64,000 bases of DNA, from the NCBI RefSeq assembly GCF_024362695.1, contig NC_065420.1, positions 11,819,420-11,883,419 of the forward strand, in the 5' to 3' direction. Under the pieces are notes generated by a model. That model was not told the origin of the DNA and did no database searches. It saw nothing but the letters and a program-made list of their open reading frames with translations. A program made the translations under genes and the position numbers. Shown here piece by piece: positions 41,224 through 50,995 of the stretch. The DNA comes from Pectinophora gossypiella. Lineage: Eukaryota; Arthropoda; Insecta; Lepidoptera; Gelechiidae. Every line of letters starts with the position of its first letter. Position 1 is the stretch's first letter.

Positions 41224-41500
41224 CTTCTATGCTGTTCTGGGAGCAAATAAAAAACATAGAACACGTTCAGCTGCTTGTCTTCCCGGGCATGTCGTAAAAA
41301 CCGACAGAGGGATTGCGTCCTCTAACATGATGGACTAATGTTATGGGCGACAGGCTGATCCCTTATCACCATAAGGTTCATCATATCCATCTTAGGTCTT
41401 CGTATCAACAGTGGCTGCAAGTTGTCTTTGATTACTTGTGGCTCTGCCCACCCCATTTGGGATTACGGGCGTGAGTTTATGTATGTATGTATGTATGATT
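41224..41500 (-). mobile_element. dispersed 280-bp repeat (reverse copy)
   Basis: Inverse of 28995-29275: TGCTTCTATGCTGTTCTGGG, TCGTAAAAACCGACAGAGGG and GATTACGGGCGTGAGTTTAT followed by GTATGTATGTATG. Confidence 0.85.
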
Positions 41501-41944
41501 TCATTTTAGCTTAGACCCCTCTGACACGCTCTGTTATAATAAAGTCGCCTCTAGTTGCAGTCGAGCAGGATTTTATTCCATGCTCTGTCCTATTTGTATT
41601 TTGATCCATACCCTCGTCAGAAGTGACAAATACATAAATACTTCTCAGTAGCGTAACTGGCGGTTAAGGAGCCCTAGGGCGGCAAAACTTTGAAAATATG
41701 TAACCTACAGTGAACTACTTATAATGAAAATAATACAGTTTGATTAACACTTTCAAGGACAGAACGTCTAATGACGTTCCGATCCCAAGGTGTCATATTA
41801 CCTATTATTATGAACCATCCATGACCCATGATCTCTGTCCGTGAAAGGGTTAAATAATATAAGTGTATTGCTTTATAAGTAGTAGTTATTTTCATTATAA
41901 ATAGTCTAATGACTATCACGGAAAATATATTTTATTTTTTATTT

Positions 41945-42127
41945 TTTTAAAGAACGTCTAGGGCCCTGTGCCGAGGTTTTTCTTGCAGCTTCTTTTCCCC
42001 GGCTATACAGGTTGTGAGAAGCTGCAGTAGTTTTAGGCGGATGAGACGTTCGTTATGAAAAAATTGACGATTCAAAGTGTAACTATGTTAGTTACCTACT
42101 GATTAAAGATAATTTTGAATTTGAATA
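41945..42127 (+). repeat. LINE 3' end (plus strand)
   Basis: CGTCTAGGGCCCTGTGCCGA, TTCTTTTCCCCGGCTATACA, GTTTTAGGCGGATGAGACGT and GACGATTCAAAGTGTAACTA to GAATTTGAATTTGAAT. Confidence 0.85.
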
Positions 42128-42329
42128 GAAAAAAACAATAGATACATAATAAAAGATATGTTAATAAAAGCCAATTCGTACCGGTGGTGCCAGCCGATTC
42201 ACCCGTACCCGAATTTACCATTTTTTCTTAACAAAATACCTGTGAGTCGTCTTTGAATTATTCACAACTCTACTAACCCTCTTAGAGATTACTATCATAC
42301 TTTTTATGTAATTGAGAGACATATCCTAA

Positions 42330-42612
42330 GATCCTGTGATCCGTGGTAGCCCAGTAGGTAGAACGCGTGCCACTCACTTTGAGGTCTCAAGTTCGAATCC
42401 AGCACAGGCCTAAACCAATGATTGTCGAATTTGTTTTCGAATTCATGTTTGGATCATAAATGATTATCACGTGCTCAGCGGTGAAAGAAAACATCGTAAA
42501 GAAACCCACATTCCCGAGAAATGCATCTTCGGAGGTATGTGACCTAACCTGTATTGAGCTGGTTTTTCCTTCGTGGATTGGAAGGTCAGACAGACAGTCG
42601 CTTGTGTAAAAA
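42330..42612 (+). mobile_element. tRNA-headed SINE
   Basis: Head CCGTGGTAGCCCAGTAGGTA (A-box-like) and CAAGTTCGAATCCAGCAC (B-box). Body ATTATCACGTGCTCAGCGGT, TTCCCGAGAAATGCATCTTC and GTATTGAGCTGGTTTTTCC. Its 3' end is cut by a MITE half (42617-42650). Confidence 0.82.
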
Positions 42613-42874
42613 ATTGAATTGCTTCTTTGTGGCTTTTTAACCCCCAGGGTCCCTCATCATCGAACCCCTGGCTCCGTCTCTGGGCTACATTATTTACGCC
42701 ATTAATATGTGTACCTATCGTATTATTTTTCCTATGGGAAAATAAATAGACGTTTCCAAGTATTGAAATGTTTTGACAGGATGCCAAGGAATGGTAATGT
42801 TGTGAAATTAATATTATGAATTGTTAAAGCCTGAAAGGAATAAAACGTATTTTCTTCTAAATCATCATCTCCCT

Positions 42875-43040
42875 AAATTTTTGACCTTTGGACCTGACCT
42901 GTATTGGGTTGGTTCCCTTCGCACAGGTTGGAAGGTCAGACAGGCATTCGCTTCTGCTAAAAACCGGGCCAGTCAAATCTCAGGTTAGGTAAGCGGACCT
43001 TGTGAAAAACGGGATAATGCTAGGGAGATGATAATTACTG
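42875..43040 (+). repeat. SINE body/tail, same family
   Basis: GACCTGACCTGTATTGGGTT to AACGGGATAATGCTAGGGAG, ending GATGATAA. Confidence 0.75.
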
Positions 43041-43314
43041 AAACAATTCTAGCAACAAATATCACAAAGATATAAACATGCAATATACAATTCAATGAAT
43101 ATTTTACTGCGCAATTTCCGGCGGCCCCGTAAGCACGACGTAAACTTTAATGTACTGTAAATGTACAAATTACTCATTTTCATTGATTCGGTTTCATGGC
43201 GCAGTGGTTCTCAAACTGTGAATTGCTAGACCCACTATGGTGATTAAAAGTGGACACTTTGTCAGCTTTAGTTTTTAATTTAATTTAATCCTTTGTCAAT
43301 TCTGTTCTCAATAA

Positions 43315-43477
43315 GGCGATTCTCACACTGCCCCGCATGATACAGCGTAGCGCGTGGATGCGTGTTCTTATAATGGAGAATACTTACATAATCTATACAA
43401 ATGGAGATACTTACAAGCAACGGAAGAACACGTATCCACGCGCTACGCTGCATCATGCGGGCAGTGTGAGAATCGCC
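43315..43477. mobile_element. palindromic MITE with TAA target duplication
   Basis: GGCGATTCTCACACTGCC at the left, GGCAGTGTGAGAATCGCC at the right, arms about 55 bp (…CGTAGCGCGTGGATGCGTGT). TAA stands at 43312-43314 and 43478-43480. A 3-bp TWA duplication suggests the PIF/Harbinger group. Confidence 0.85.
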
Positions 43478-43663
43478 TAACTCTTCATATTTGTCTCTTT
43501 TACCTTACCCTAACTATTACTTCTTTTATTTATTAAAAACATCACAGAAGGGAAGGTAGAAGGAAAGAACGGAAAGGGAAGACCAAGAAGAGCTTACATG
43601 GAACAAATTAAAGTGTAGGCGAACGTCGTGTCTTATAAGGAAATCAAAGAATTGACCCTAGAT

Positions 43664-43986
43664 TGTTAGGTTTTCTGTAATTTTGTGCGAATTTGTGTTG
43701 CCTTCATATGGCAACACTAGGAGAAAGGGTATAAAAAGGCGTGTTTGTCTTTCATTGGGGTCTTTTGATTCGAGCACGCATCGAAGGCAGACGTACCATT
43801 TTGAACACGTGTACACTTGTGTTTGAGCACGCGTGCGTTTTGGAAATTTAGAGTAAGTAACCAATATACTTATTATTTATTATTTCAATGGTTGTTTTAT
43901 TTATAGAGCATGTACCTGAGGCAGCTTTATGTATATCCAGGTATCCGTATGTTAGTTAATGATCATGTTACCGTGGTCTTACTACA
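43664..43986 (+). repeat. 5' LTR
   Basis: 323 bp, TG...CA. TATAAAA lies at 43730-43736, a likely TATA box, and the LTR contains GAGCACGCATCGAAGG. It reads as identical to the 3' LTR by eye. The sequence TTTCAGAAGTGGGATCG right after it is the probable primer-binding region; the tRNA was not assigned. Confidence 0.95.
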
Positions 43987-44194
43987 TTTCAGAAGTGGGA
44001 TCGTATCCATATGTGTTAATCAGGATACACCGTTTTTGAGATATTTTACTTTGGAAATATATCTGTATAAATATATACATACATATATATTCATCACATT
44101 CCAAAATATCATAGGGTTATCTGAAGAATATTTACATGTTCCAATGTTTTCGAGTTCCAGATTATGCCTCTTGAAGACGAGATCGTTCCACGAA

Positions 44195-44445
44195 GACGAC
44201 AGACGAGCCGAGCCGAGCCGAGCCGAGACGAGCCGAGACGAGCCGAGACGAGCCGAGCCGAGCCGAGACGAGCCGAGACGAGCCGAAACGAGCCGAGACG
44301 AGCCGAGCCGAGCCGAGCCGAGCCGAGCCGATACAAGCCGGGAGCGCAGCCGAGCCGAGCCGATACAAGCCGGGAGCGCAGCCGAGCCGAGCTGATACAA
44401 GCCGGGAGCGCAGCCGGAGAGAGAGCCGGGAGTGCAGCCGGAGAG
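44195..44445 (+). repeat. (GAGCC)n/(GAGAC)n pentamer array with longer sub-repeats
   Basis: About 150 bp of GCCGA/GACGA pentamers, then three copies of a unit containing GATACAAGCCGGGAGCGCAG. Because 5 is not a multiple of 3, all frames stay open on both strands, giving artificial Arg/Ser/Glu/Pro-rich ORFs. Confidence 0.9.
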
Positions 44446-44699
44446 AGACGTCGCTTCACGCGTCGGCACAACGAGCGACACAGCCAACGACGTCGCGGCG
44501 AAGGGCAGGAGGTGCGACGTTCGTCGGCAGCTAAGGGAATAGAAAGGTCAGATAGCCCTACATTTTCATCTAAAGATGTTCTTAATATTGTTGAATCATT
44601 AGTTAACTTGAGATCTTAACCTAATCCGACAGCAGTCGCCACATCACATCCTTCCAGTAGTATTATGAACCATGTTACCCGAATTTGGACCCTCATCGA

Positions 44700-45400
44700 A
44701 AAGTCAAAAGATTGATACTTGGTTAAAGAAAGTTAATGAGTGTGCCACTGTTTACGGATGGGATGAGAACAACCGTTATCCACTTCGCAATGCAGAAACT
44801 GCAGGAGTTGGCCAAAGTTTGGTATGAAAGCTTCAATTCTATTTTGTACAGCTGGGCAGAATGGCAGTAAAAGTGGTTAGACGCATTTCCTTTTGAACAT
44901 GATTATGGCCAATCCCTGGAGGATACGCTTAGGCGAAAGAGTAGGTTTGGTGAACCGCTAGAGGTTTATTATTATGAAGAATTAGCCATCGTGAACCGGT
45001 GTGACATCGAAGGGAAACGAGCCGTGGACTGCATTATGCACGGATTAAGTGACAAGACAATTAGATCCAGTGATAAGCGTTACGATGTACGCAGCCTGAT
45101 CAACTCCATTTTCTGATGAGTAATAAGGAGAACCAACCGCCGCCCGATCGCTTTCATTTTAATAAAACAAAGTAGTCGACTGAATCCACAGCGGGAAGTA
45201 ATAATGACAATAGGGATAAATCAGTTAAGACTTCAAAAAAAATTCAAGTTACAAATTATTTTGTTTTAACTGTAGGGAAAAAGGTTACCCGTATCTTAAA
45301 TGCCCCAAACCTCTGGTCCAATGTACAGGATGTCGTAGGTTCGGTCATAAAATGGAAACTTGCAGAGTCCCTTTTTTTTTTAAAACCGTGATAATCTAGG
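44700..45400 (+). pseudogene. gag remnant (capsid and zinc knuckles)
   Basis: Broken frames read KLQELAKVWYESFNSIL, FPFEHDYGQSLEDTLRRKSR and EELAIVNRCDIEGKRAVDCI (capsid-like), then FNCREKGYPYLKCPKPLVQC, TGCRRFGHKMETC (CCHC knuckles, 45270-45375). Several stops and shifts in between. Confidence 0.82.
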
Positions 45401-45907
45401 TAACATTCCTAAAATCATGCGCATACTTACCTCTAAGTCGGGCTCAAAATATTTCAATACAGTTAGGGTAAATGACACCTCTATGATATCGTTTATAGAT
45501 TTCGGTAGCGAAGTTTCGCTCATAAAACAAACAACGACACTGATTTTGGGGTAGACTTGTGATCAACCCCCGACTCCACTAAAAGTTTTGGTAGTGATTT
45601 TATTTTGTCCATGGGCAGGACACAGGTTAATTTATGCATCGACGGTGTTAGTGCGGATGTTTTGTGTCACGTGGTTGACAGTAATCTGCTCAATTGTCCG
45701 ATATTAGTAGGACAGTCCTTCACCGAACAGAAGCAGGTGCTGGTATTCAAGAATGCCAACGAATTGAGGTTTTATTATGATGATGAATTCCCTTTTGCTA
45801 ACGGTGGTAGTGGTGATACTGCGAGTGTAAAGGTCGTCTCCGCTTCATGCGCAAGATTGAGTGGAGAGGCGATTATCAGAGCTCGTACTGATGTTGTGAT
45901 TAATTGA
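45400..45907 (+). pseudogene. retroviral-type aspartic protease remnant
   Basis: MISFIDFGSEVSLIKQ at about 45482-45530, an altered D-(T/S)-G active-site block (DFGSE). The second half continues in another frame (45605-45904) with CPILVGQSFTEQ, and ends in a stop. Confidence 0.72.
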
Positions 45908-46163
45908 TATGTTAGGCTTAGCGGAAGAGTCGTGGGGAAGCCAAACCGAGAATTCACGATAGCCGGCGGGTTATACAAAGTAGAGGAAGGTCAGCTCTTT
46001 GTTCATATTACCCCATTGTCAGCTTTTGTTATATTGATGAAGGTGATATTATAGGTAGATGAAATAGAGTTCAGATTGTCAATCATATTTGTACATCACC
46101 CACAGACCTCGTTGGCGAGCATTTAGGTATAGAACCTAAAGATGTTAACTTTAGCAAAAACGC

Positions 46164-46805
46164 TTGAAGAGCCACATAAACGACGTCTATTTTAACATTT
46201 TGAACGAATACAAGCATTGCTTCGCGCAATCATTAGAGGAGTTGGGATGTACAAATATGACTGAAATGAAAATTGAATTGAATATTGAGCGTCCTGTGGT
46301 TTACCGGCCTTACATATTGTCGCACAAGGAACGACAACAAGTAAGAGAAATGGTTGGTGAGATGATGAATGCGGGGATTGTACGAGAAATTGTATCGGAA
46401 TATGCGAGTCCAATTATGTTGGTTCGTAAGAAGGACGGTAAACAAAGGCTCTGTGTTGATTATAGGTTTCTGAATTCAATGACAGTTAAGATAAGGTACC
46501 TGATGGCAGTGATTGAAGACGAGATTGCTCGATTAGTGGGGCAGGCCTACTTTATAACTTTGGATCTGGCATCTGGATACTACCAGGTGCCTATTGCAGA
46601 AGAATCGAAACCCTTAACTTCCTTTATCACCCCAGACGACCAATATGAATTTAATCGTATGCCGTTTGGGTTGGCTAACGAACCAGCTGTATTTCAAAGG
46701 CTGATGAATAAGGTATTGGTTTCCGCTAGGTTCTCAGAAGCTACTGCTTACATCGATGACGTATTAACTTACGAAAAGGATGTAGAAGAGTGTTTGGATA
46801 GGTAA
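46164..46805 (+). pseudogene. reverse transcriptase domain, truncated by stop
   Basis: Longest open piece of pol, 213 codons. RT blocks in order: GIVREIVSEYASPIMLVRKK, RLCVDYRFLN, FITLDLASGYYQVPI, FNRMPFGLANEPAVFQRLMN and the catalytic YIDD at 46749-46760. Ends at a TAA in the thumb region. Confidence 0.93.
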
Positions 46806-47056
46806 GAAAGGGCTTTACAGTTGATAGAAAAGGCAAGCCTAACTCTGAATTTGGCAAAATGTAATTTCTTACAGCAGAATTATTAACTATTTGGGTTATG
46901 ATATTAGCGCTGCTGGGGTGCGGCCGGCTGACAAAAAGACACAGTCAGTGTTTGATGTTCCTCGTCCCACCAGTCCACATTCAGTCCGCCAATTTCTGGG
47001 ACTAGTAGGATATTTTCGGAAAATTTATAAGGAGTTACGCGTCTTTATCACATCCG

Positions 47057-47620
47057 TTGAATAAGTTGCTCAAGAAGGATGTGGAATGGTGTTGGACTGA
47101 GGAACAAGAAGCCGCATTTGTTGATCTCAAGAGTAGTCTGATAGATAGGCCAATCTTAGCCATTTACGACCCGACCGCCGAAACACAGTTGCACACTGAC
47201 GCCAGTGAAGTGGGCGTCAGTGGAATATTGATGCAGCGACGTAATGGAAACGACACCTACCATCCCGTAGCGTACTATAGTCGCCAGACATCTCCAGAAG
47301 AGAAAAGGTTTATAAACTTGAGACTCTTGCTATAAGTAGTAAGTTCGCTCAAAAGTTTCGGGTTTATCTTCTGGGTCAGAATTTCAAAATCATGACCGAT
47401 TGTAGTGCGTTGCACTCCATGCTTTCCAAACGCGATTTGGTTAGACGTATTGCCCGCTGGTGGCTGTTTTTGCTTTTTGAATATCGTGCTGGCACGAAAA
47501 TGTCGCACGTGGACCTTCTATTTCGGAACCCAATTGAGGATCTTAGTTCAATGGAAATTGACGCTGGTCTTTACCCGACGGTTATGTCAATCAATGAGGG
47601 GGACAGGTTGTAGACTCTTC
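47057..47620 (+). pseudogene. RNase H region of pol, frameshifted
   Basis: WTEEQEAAFVDLKSSL, AIYDPTAETQLHTDASEVGV and YHPVAYYSRQTSPEEKRF, then after a shift FKIMTDCSALHSMLSKRDLV and FEYRAGTKMSHVDLL. Typical tether/RNase H arrangement of Ty3/gypsy pol. Confidence 0.88.
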
Positions 47621-47739
47621 AATTAGGTGATAGTGAACTGGGTCGCATTCGGGAATTTCTTACCACTGATATTGATGCAGATGGGTTAAAGTACATAACA
47701 GAAAACTAATTCAAATGAGGGCCTATTCCACGTAAACGA

Positions 47740-48300
47740 AAAGTCGAGGTGCCTTTTCACACCCTGTACATCAATCACCTTGGACCTTTTTGTGCGATCA
47801 AAGAGAGGAAAACTCTTACCTATTGGTAGTCGTAGATGCCTTTACGAAATTTAAATTTATCAGGCCAGTCAGAAATACCAAAAACAGTTACAACAACGCG
47901 AGAATTAGAAGATATTTTCTATACGTTCAGAAACCCAGATCGAATTATTAGCGACCGCGGTACTTTCTTCACATCGTACGTGTTCAAACGTTTTGCTCGG
48001 ATAAAGGTATTAGACACGTGTTGAACGCAGTTGCAAGTCCTAGGTCCAATGGACAAGTAGAGCAGTGTAATCGCACGATGTTAGGGTCGTTAACTGCGTA
48101 AAATCTTAATTTTGACAAGAACGTCTGGGATGACAAGATAGGTAGAGTCCAATGGGGCATGAACAACACCCGTCGGAAGACAACGGGACGGACTGAGGTA
48201 ATGTTTGGACTTCAGATGGATGCGGAAATTAATCCTATGTTGAACGAAATAGTATGCGAAACGCAAAATTATACTTTATTGTCAGTTCGGGAATCCCTTA
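47740..48300 (+). pseudogene. integrase core remnant
   Basis: The D,D,E residues can be placed: LVVVDAFTKF (47822-47852), PDRIISDRGTFFTS (47932-47973) and NAVASPRSNGQVEQCNRTM (48023-48080). Frames change between blocks. A C-terminal piece with NNTRRKTTGRTEVMFG follows at 48159. Confidence 0.87.
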
Positions 48301-48303
48301 AAG

Positions 48304-48374
48304 ATGTAAAAATTGACGATTCAAAGTGTAACAATGTTACCTACTGAATAAACATATTCTTGAGTTTGAATTTG
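48304..48374 (+). repeat. LINE 3'-end fragment inside the LTR element
   Basis: TGACGATTCAAAGTGTAACA, TTACCTACTGAATAAACATA and GAGTTTGAATTTG match the end of the LINE tail at 41945-42127. Integrase-type coding stops here. Confidence 0.75.
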
Positions 48375-48546
48375 TTGGGATTGATGACTACTTCATTTAA
48401 CAAATCGAATGTCACCCTGGATTCACGTTAATGATGATAAAGAAAGTAGTGATGAAGATGACTGATTGTGTCATTATTATATACAATCAAAAGAAAGTAA
48501 GTAGAGGTACTGTTTGTTGGATGAAACTGTAAGATGTGTATTTAGT

Positions 48547-49075
48547 AATAGCTTGAGAAGGAGGGCTCATAGCTATTTAGTTAAGGTGACTTTCAATTTT
48601 GTGAGGAGGGTTCACAATTATTTTAATTATCGTATATAAGAAGGAAGGGTTTGTATACGATAGTTACAAGTGTGAGAAAGAAGGTTCACACTCAATTGCT
48701 TTGCAATAGTTCGTGAGAAAGAAGGGTTTGCGAACTATTGCCAACTTGAATAGCTTTATAATGTTATGATTATTTTAATTATCGTATACAAGAAGGAAGG
48801 GTTTGTATACGATAGTTACAAGTGTGAGAAAGAAGGTTCACACTCAATTGCTTTGCAATAGTTCGTGAGAAAGAAGGGTTTGCGAACTATTGCCAACTTG
48901 AATAGCTTTGTAATATTATGATTATTTTAATTATCGTATATAAGAAGGAAAGGTTTGTATACGATAGTTACAAGTGTGAGAAAGATGGTTCACACTCAAT
49001 TGCTTTGCAATGGTTCGTGAGAAGGAAGGGTTTGCGAACTATTGACAACTTGAGTAGCTTTATATTATGATTAGA
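48547..49075 (+). repeat. hairpin array with three 152-bp tandem repeats
   Basis: Three copies start at 48628, 48780 and 48932 (period 152). Each has three hairpins: TATCGTATA/TATACGATA (48628-48662), AGTGTGA/TCACACT (48669-48692) and GCAATAGTTCG/CGAACTATTGC (48703-48741, 11 perfect pairs). Two single hairpins precede: AATAGCTTGAG/CTCATAGCTATT (48547-48577) and TTGTGA/TCACAA (48599-48617). Loops share a G/A-rich core such as AAGGAGGG, GAAGGAAGGGT or GAAAGAAGG. No ORF. Confidence 0.9.
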
Positions 49076-49257
49076 AAGAAGAGCTGATGTTTCACCCCGT
49101 AAATGTGATTATATGTCGTTGTACTTTTAGATTTTAAGTGAAGCTTTGTAACTGTTCTCGATGAGTGTGGAATCACTTGGCCCGCCGAATGTTAGGTTTG
49201 AACATTAGACGTTTTGTCTACGTGCATGAGGACATGCACGACGTCAGGATGGTCGAA

Positions 49258-49580
49258 TGTTAGGTTTTCTGTAATTTTGTGCGAATTTGTGTTGCCTTCA
49301 TATGGCAACACTAGGAGAAAGGGTATAAAAAGGCGTGTTTGTCTTTCATTGGGGTCTTTTGATTCGAGCACGCATCGAAGGCAGACGTACCATTTTGAAC
49401 ACGTGTACACTTGTGTTTGAGCACGCGTGCGTTTTGGAAATTTAGAGTAAGTAACCAATATACTTATTATTTATTATTTCAATGGTTGTTTTATTTATAG
49501 AGCATGTACCTGAGGCAGCTTTATGTATATCCAGGTATCCGTATGTTAGTTAATGATCATGTTACCGTGGTCTTACTACA
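49258..49580 (+). repeat. 3' LTR
   Basis: 323 bp, same ends as the 5' LTR. No difference found by eye. Followed by AGAT. Confidence 0.95.
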
Positions 49581-49924
49581 AGATATACAAGAATGGAGAA
49601 AGCTACACCGACAAGAGCGTGGCTCTTAAAAATATGGTAAATTACGTGGCTAGTAACAGAGGGTTTACAAAATCTGTATCTAAGCTGCGCAACCAGTCAA
49701 CAGCTTCAAGCGTTAAGCTAAAGAGCGAGCACCGCTCCAGGATATGTTTTATGGGGTGATCTTTTTACTAACACAGTGGGCTCGACTATTATAGACGGCG
49801 ATAAGGCTCACCCGACGTTGGCCTAACAAAAAGTTCGGTGTGGTGTGGGTACTTAGTTCATCTTGCGATGGATGTACCTCTGACTACTCCAATGGGATAT
49901 AGTTGTGAGCTTATGTTATGTTAA

Positions 49925-50162
49925 GTTTACGCGGTTATTATCATAATTAAAACACATAATAACGGGTTCTTACCGCGTTTAAAGTAGGGATATGAGACTC
50001 CCGATATTTCGACACTGTTGCACCACCACCAAACCACTCCAATCTCATCAGTCATCCCGTGATCATGGCACTTGCAACAGTGTCAAAATATCGGGAGTCT
50101 CATATCCCTACATCAAACGCGGTAAGAACCCGTTATTATGTGTTTTAATTATGTTATGTTGT
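49925..50162 (-). mobile_element. hairpin-type retroposon (copy 3)
   Basis: Arms ACACATAATAACGGGTTCTT... and inverse, pairing for about 80 bp out to CGACACTGTTGCA/TGCAACAGTGTC. Centre CCAATCTCATCAGTCATCCC. Outer TTTACGCGGTTATTATCATA lies on the left only. Confidence 0.8.
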
Positions 50163-50846
50163 TATGAAAAAACCGGGCTACGGAAAAGAACTTACACGAT
50201 TTCTTCCGTATTTGTTATCTTTCTTCGTACTCCTCTGCCTACCCCTTCGGAGATTCAGGCGTGATAGATACTATGTTATGTTGTGTTTGCTTCTGCCGCA
50301 AAGGAGATACTCCGGGAAACAGCTAAAGTGTTTTTAACGTTTTTAAAGTTCTTGCAAAAAATACGCGGGATAACCGTGCGTCAACTGTTTTTTTTTTCTA
50401 GAGAGGGTAGATAAAGTTTCTGACTGGAACCAATGGAATTTTGCCGGGAATCTGAGTCGGTTTTCTAACATCAATAAAAACTAACGAATACGAAAAAATC
50501 GCGCTCTAAAATATGAAACATCTTCCGAATACTTAGTGATGTTTAGATTATAAATTTTCTCAACCATTAAGTTTTGCAAACAGTTTGAGAATACCTACGC
50601 TATAACAAACACCTAAGACCGTTAAGTTTTACTGGTTATACATAAACTGGGTTCTTAAGGTAACAATTTTCACCTGTGAAAACTGTGAAAAGAAAATTTT
50701 GTACGATAAGAAAATGAAATGTCTTTATTTAATTTGTAAGTTGTGATGACGCAAGTGTAGTTTGGAGACTAAAGTGTGATTCCCTGATTTTAACGCGGTA
50801 TGAACTCGGTGTTAGTTTTAACTCAGGTTATGTCCAAACGGAGGAG

Positions 50847-50995
50847 CTCGGTGGCGCAGCGGTAAACGCGCTCGGTCTGCGATTGTTGAAGTTAACAAAC
50901 AACTTTCGCAAAGGCCGGTCATAGGATGGGTCATCATCATCATCATCAGCCCATTAACGTCCCCACTGCTGGGGCACGGGCCTTCCCTTACATGT
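50847..50995 (+). repeat. SINE, GGAGCTCGGTGGCGCAGCGG family, with internal deletion
   Basis: Head GGAGCTCGGTGGCGCAGCGG, GTCTGCGATTGTTGAAGTTA and GGCCGGTCATAGGATGGG are joined directly to an inverted tail piece ATCATCAGCCCATTAACGTC. 50165-50845 has nothing else recognised. Confidence 0.75.

Larger units (their letters stand above)
43664..49580 (+). mobile_element. Ty3/gypsy-type LTR retrotransposon, defective
   Basis: 5.9 kb bounded by 323-bp LTRs that begin TGTTAGG and end TACTACA, with target duplication AGAT at 43660-43663 and 49581-49584. Order inside: repeat-rich leader, gag (capsid, zinc knuckles), protease, reverse transcriptase, RNase H, integrase, hairpin array. This is the Metaviridae order (RT before integrase). 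Coding regions are interrupted many times by stops and frame shifts, so the copy cannot make its own proteins. No envelope-like gene seen. Confidence 0.95.
43556..49630 (+). pseudogene. LINE ORF2 remnant interrupted by the LTR element
   Basis: Left part (43556-43663) reads GKGRPRRAYMEQIKV then NVVSYKEIKELTLD. The right part (49585-49630) reads YKNGESYTDKSVALK. A related uninterrupted copy is at 20735-20865, so the insertion point lies exactly at the LTR boundaries. Confidence 0.8.

Noticed and set aside
43658..43864. 68-codon minus-strand ORF repeated at 49192-49458
   Set aside because: It is the antisense of the two LTRs; identity reflects LTR identity, not a gene.
44109..44619. Long ORFs on both strands rich in Ser/Arg/Glu/Pro
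   Set aside because: They arise from the 5-bp tandem repeat, which keeps all frames open; no conserved domain.
48547..49075. CRISPR-like array or satellite
   Set aside because: Repeats are 152 bp with no spacers, occur only three times and lie inside an LTR element of a eukaryotic genome.
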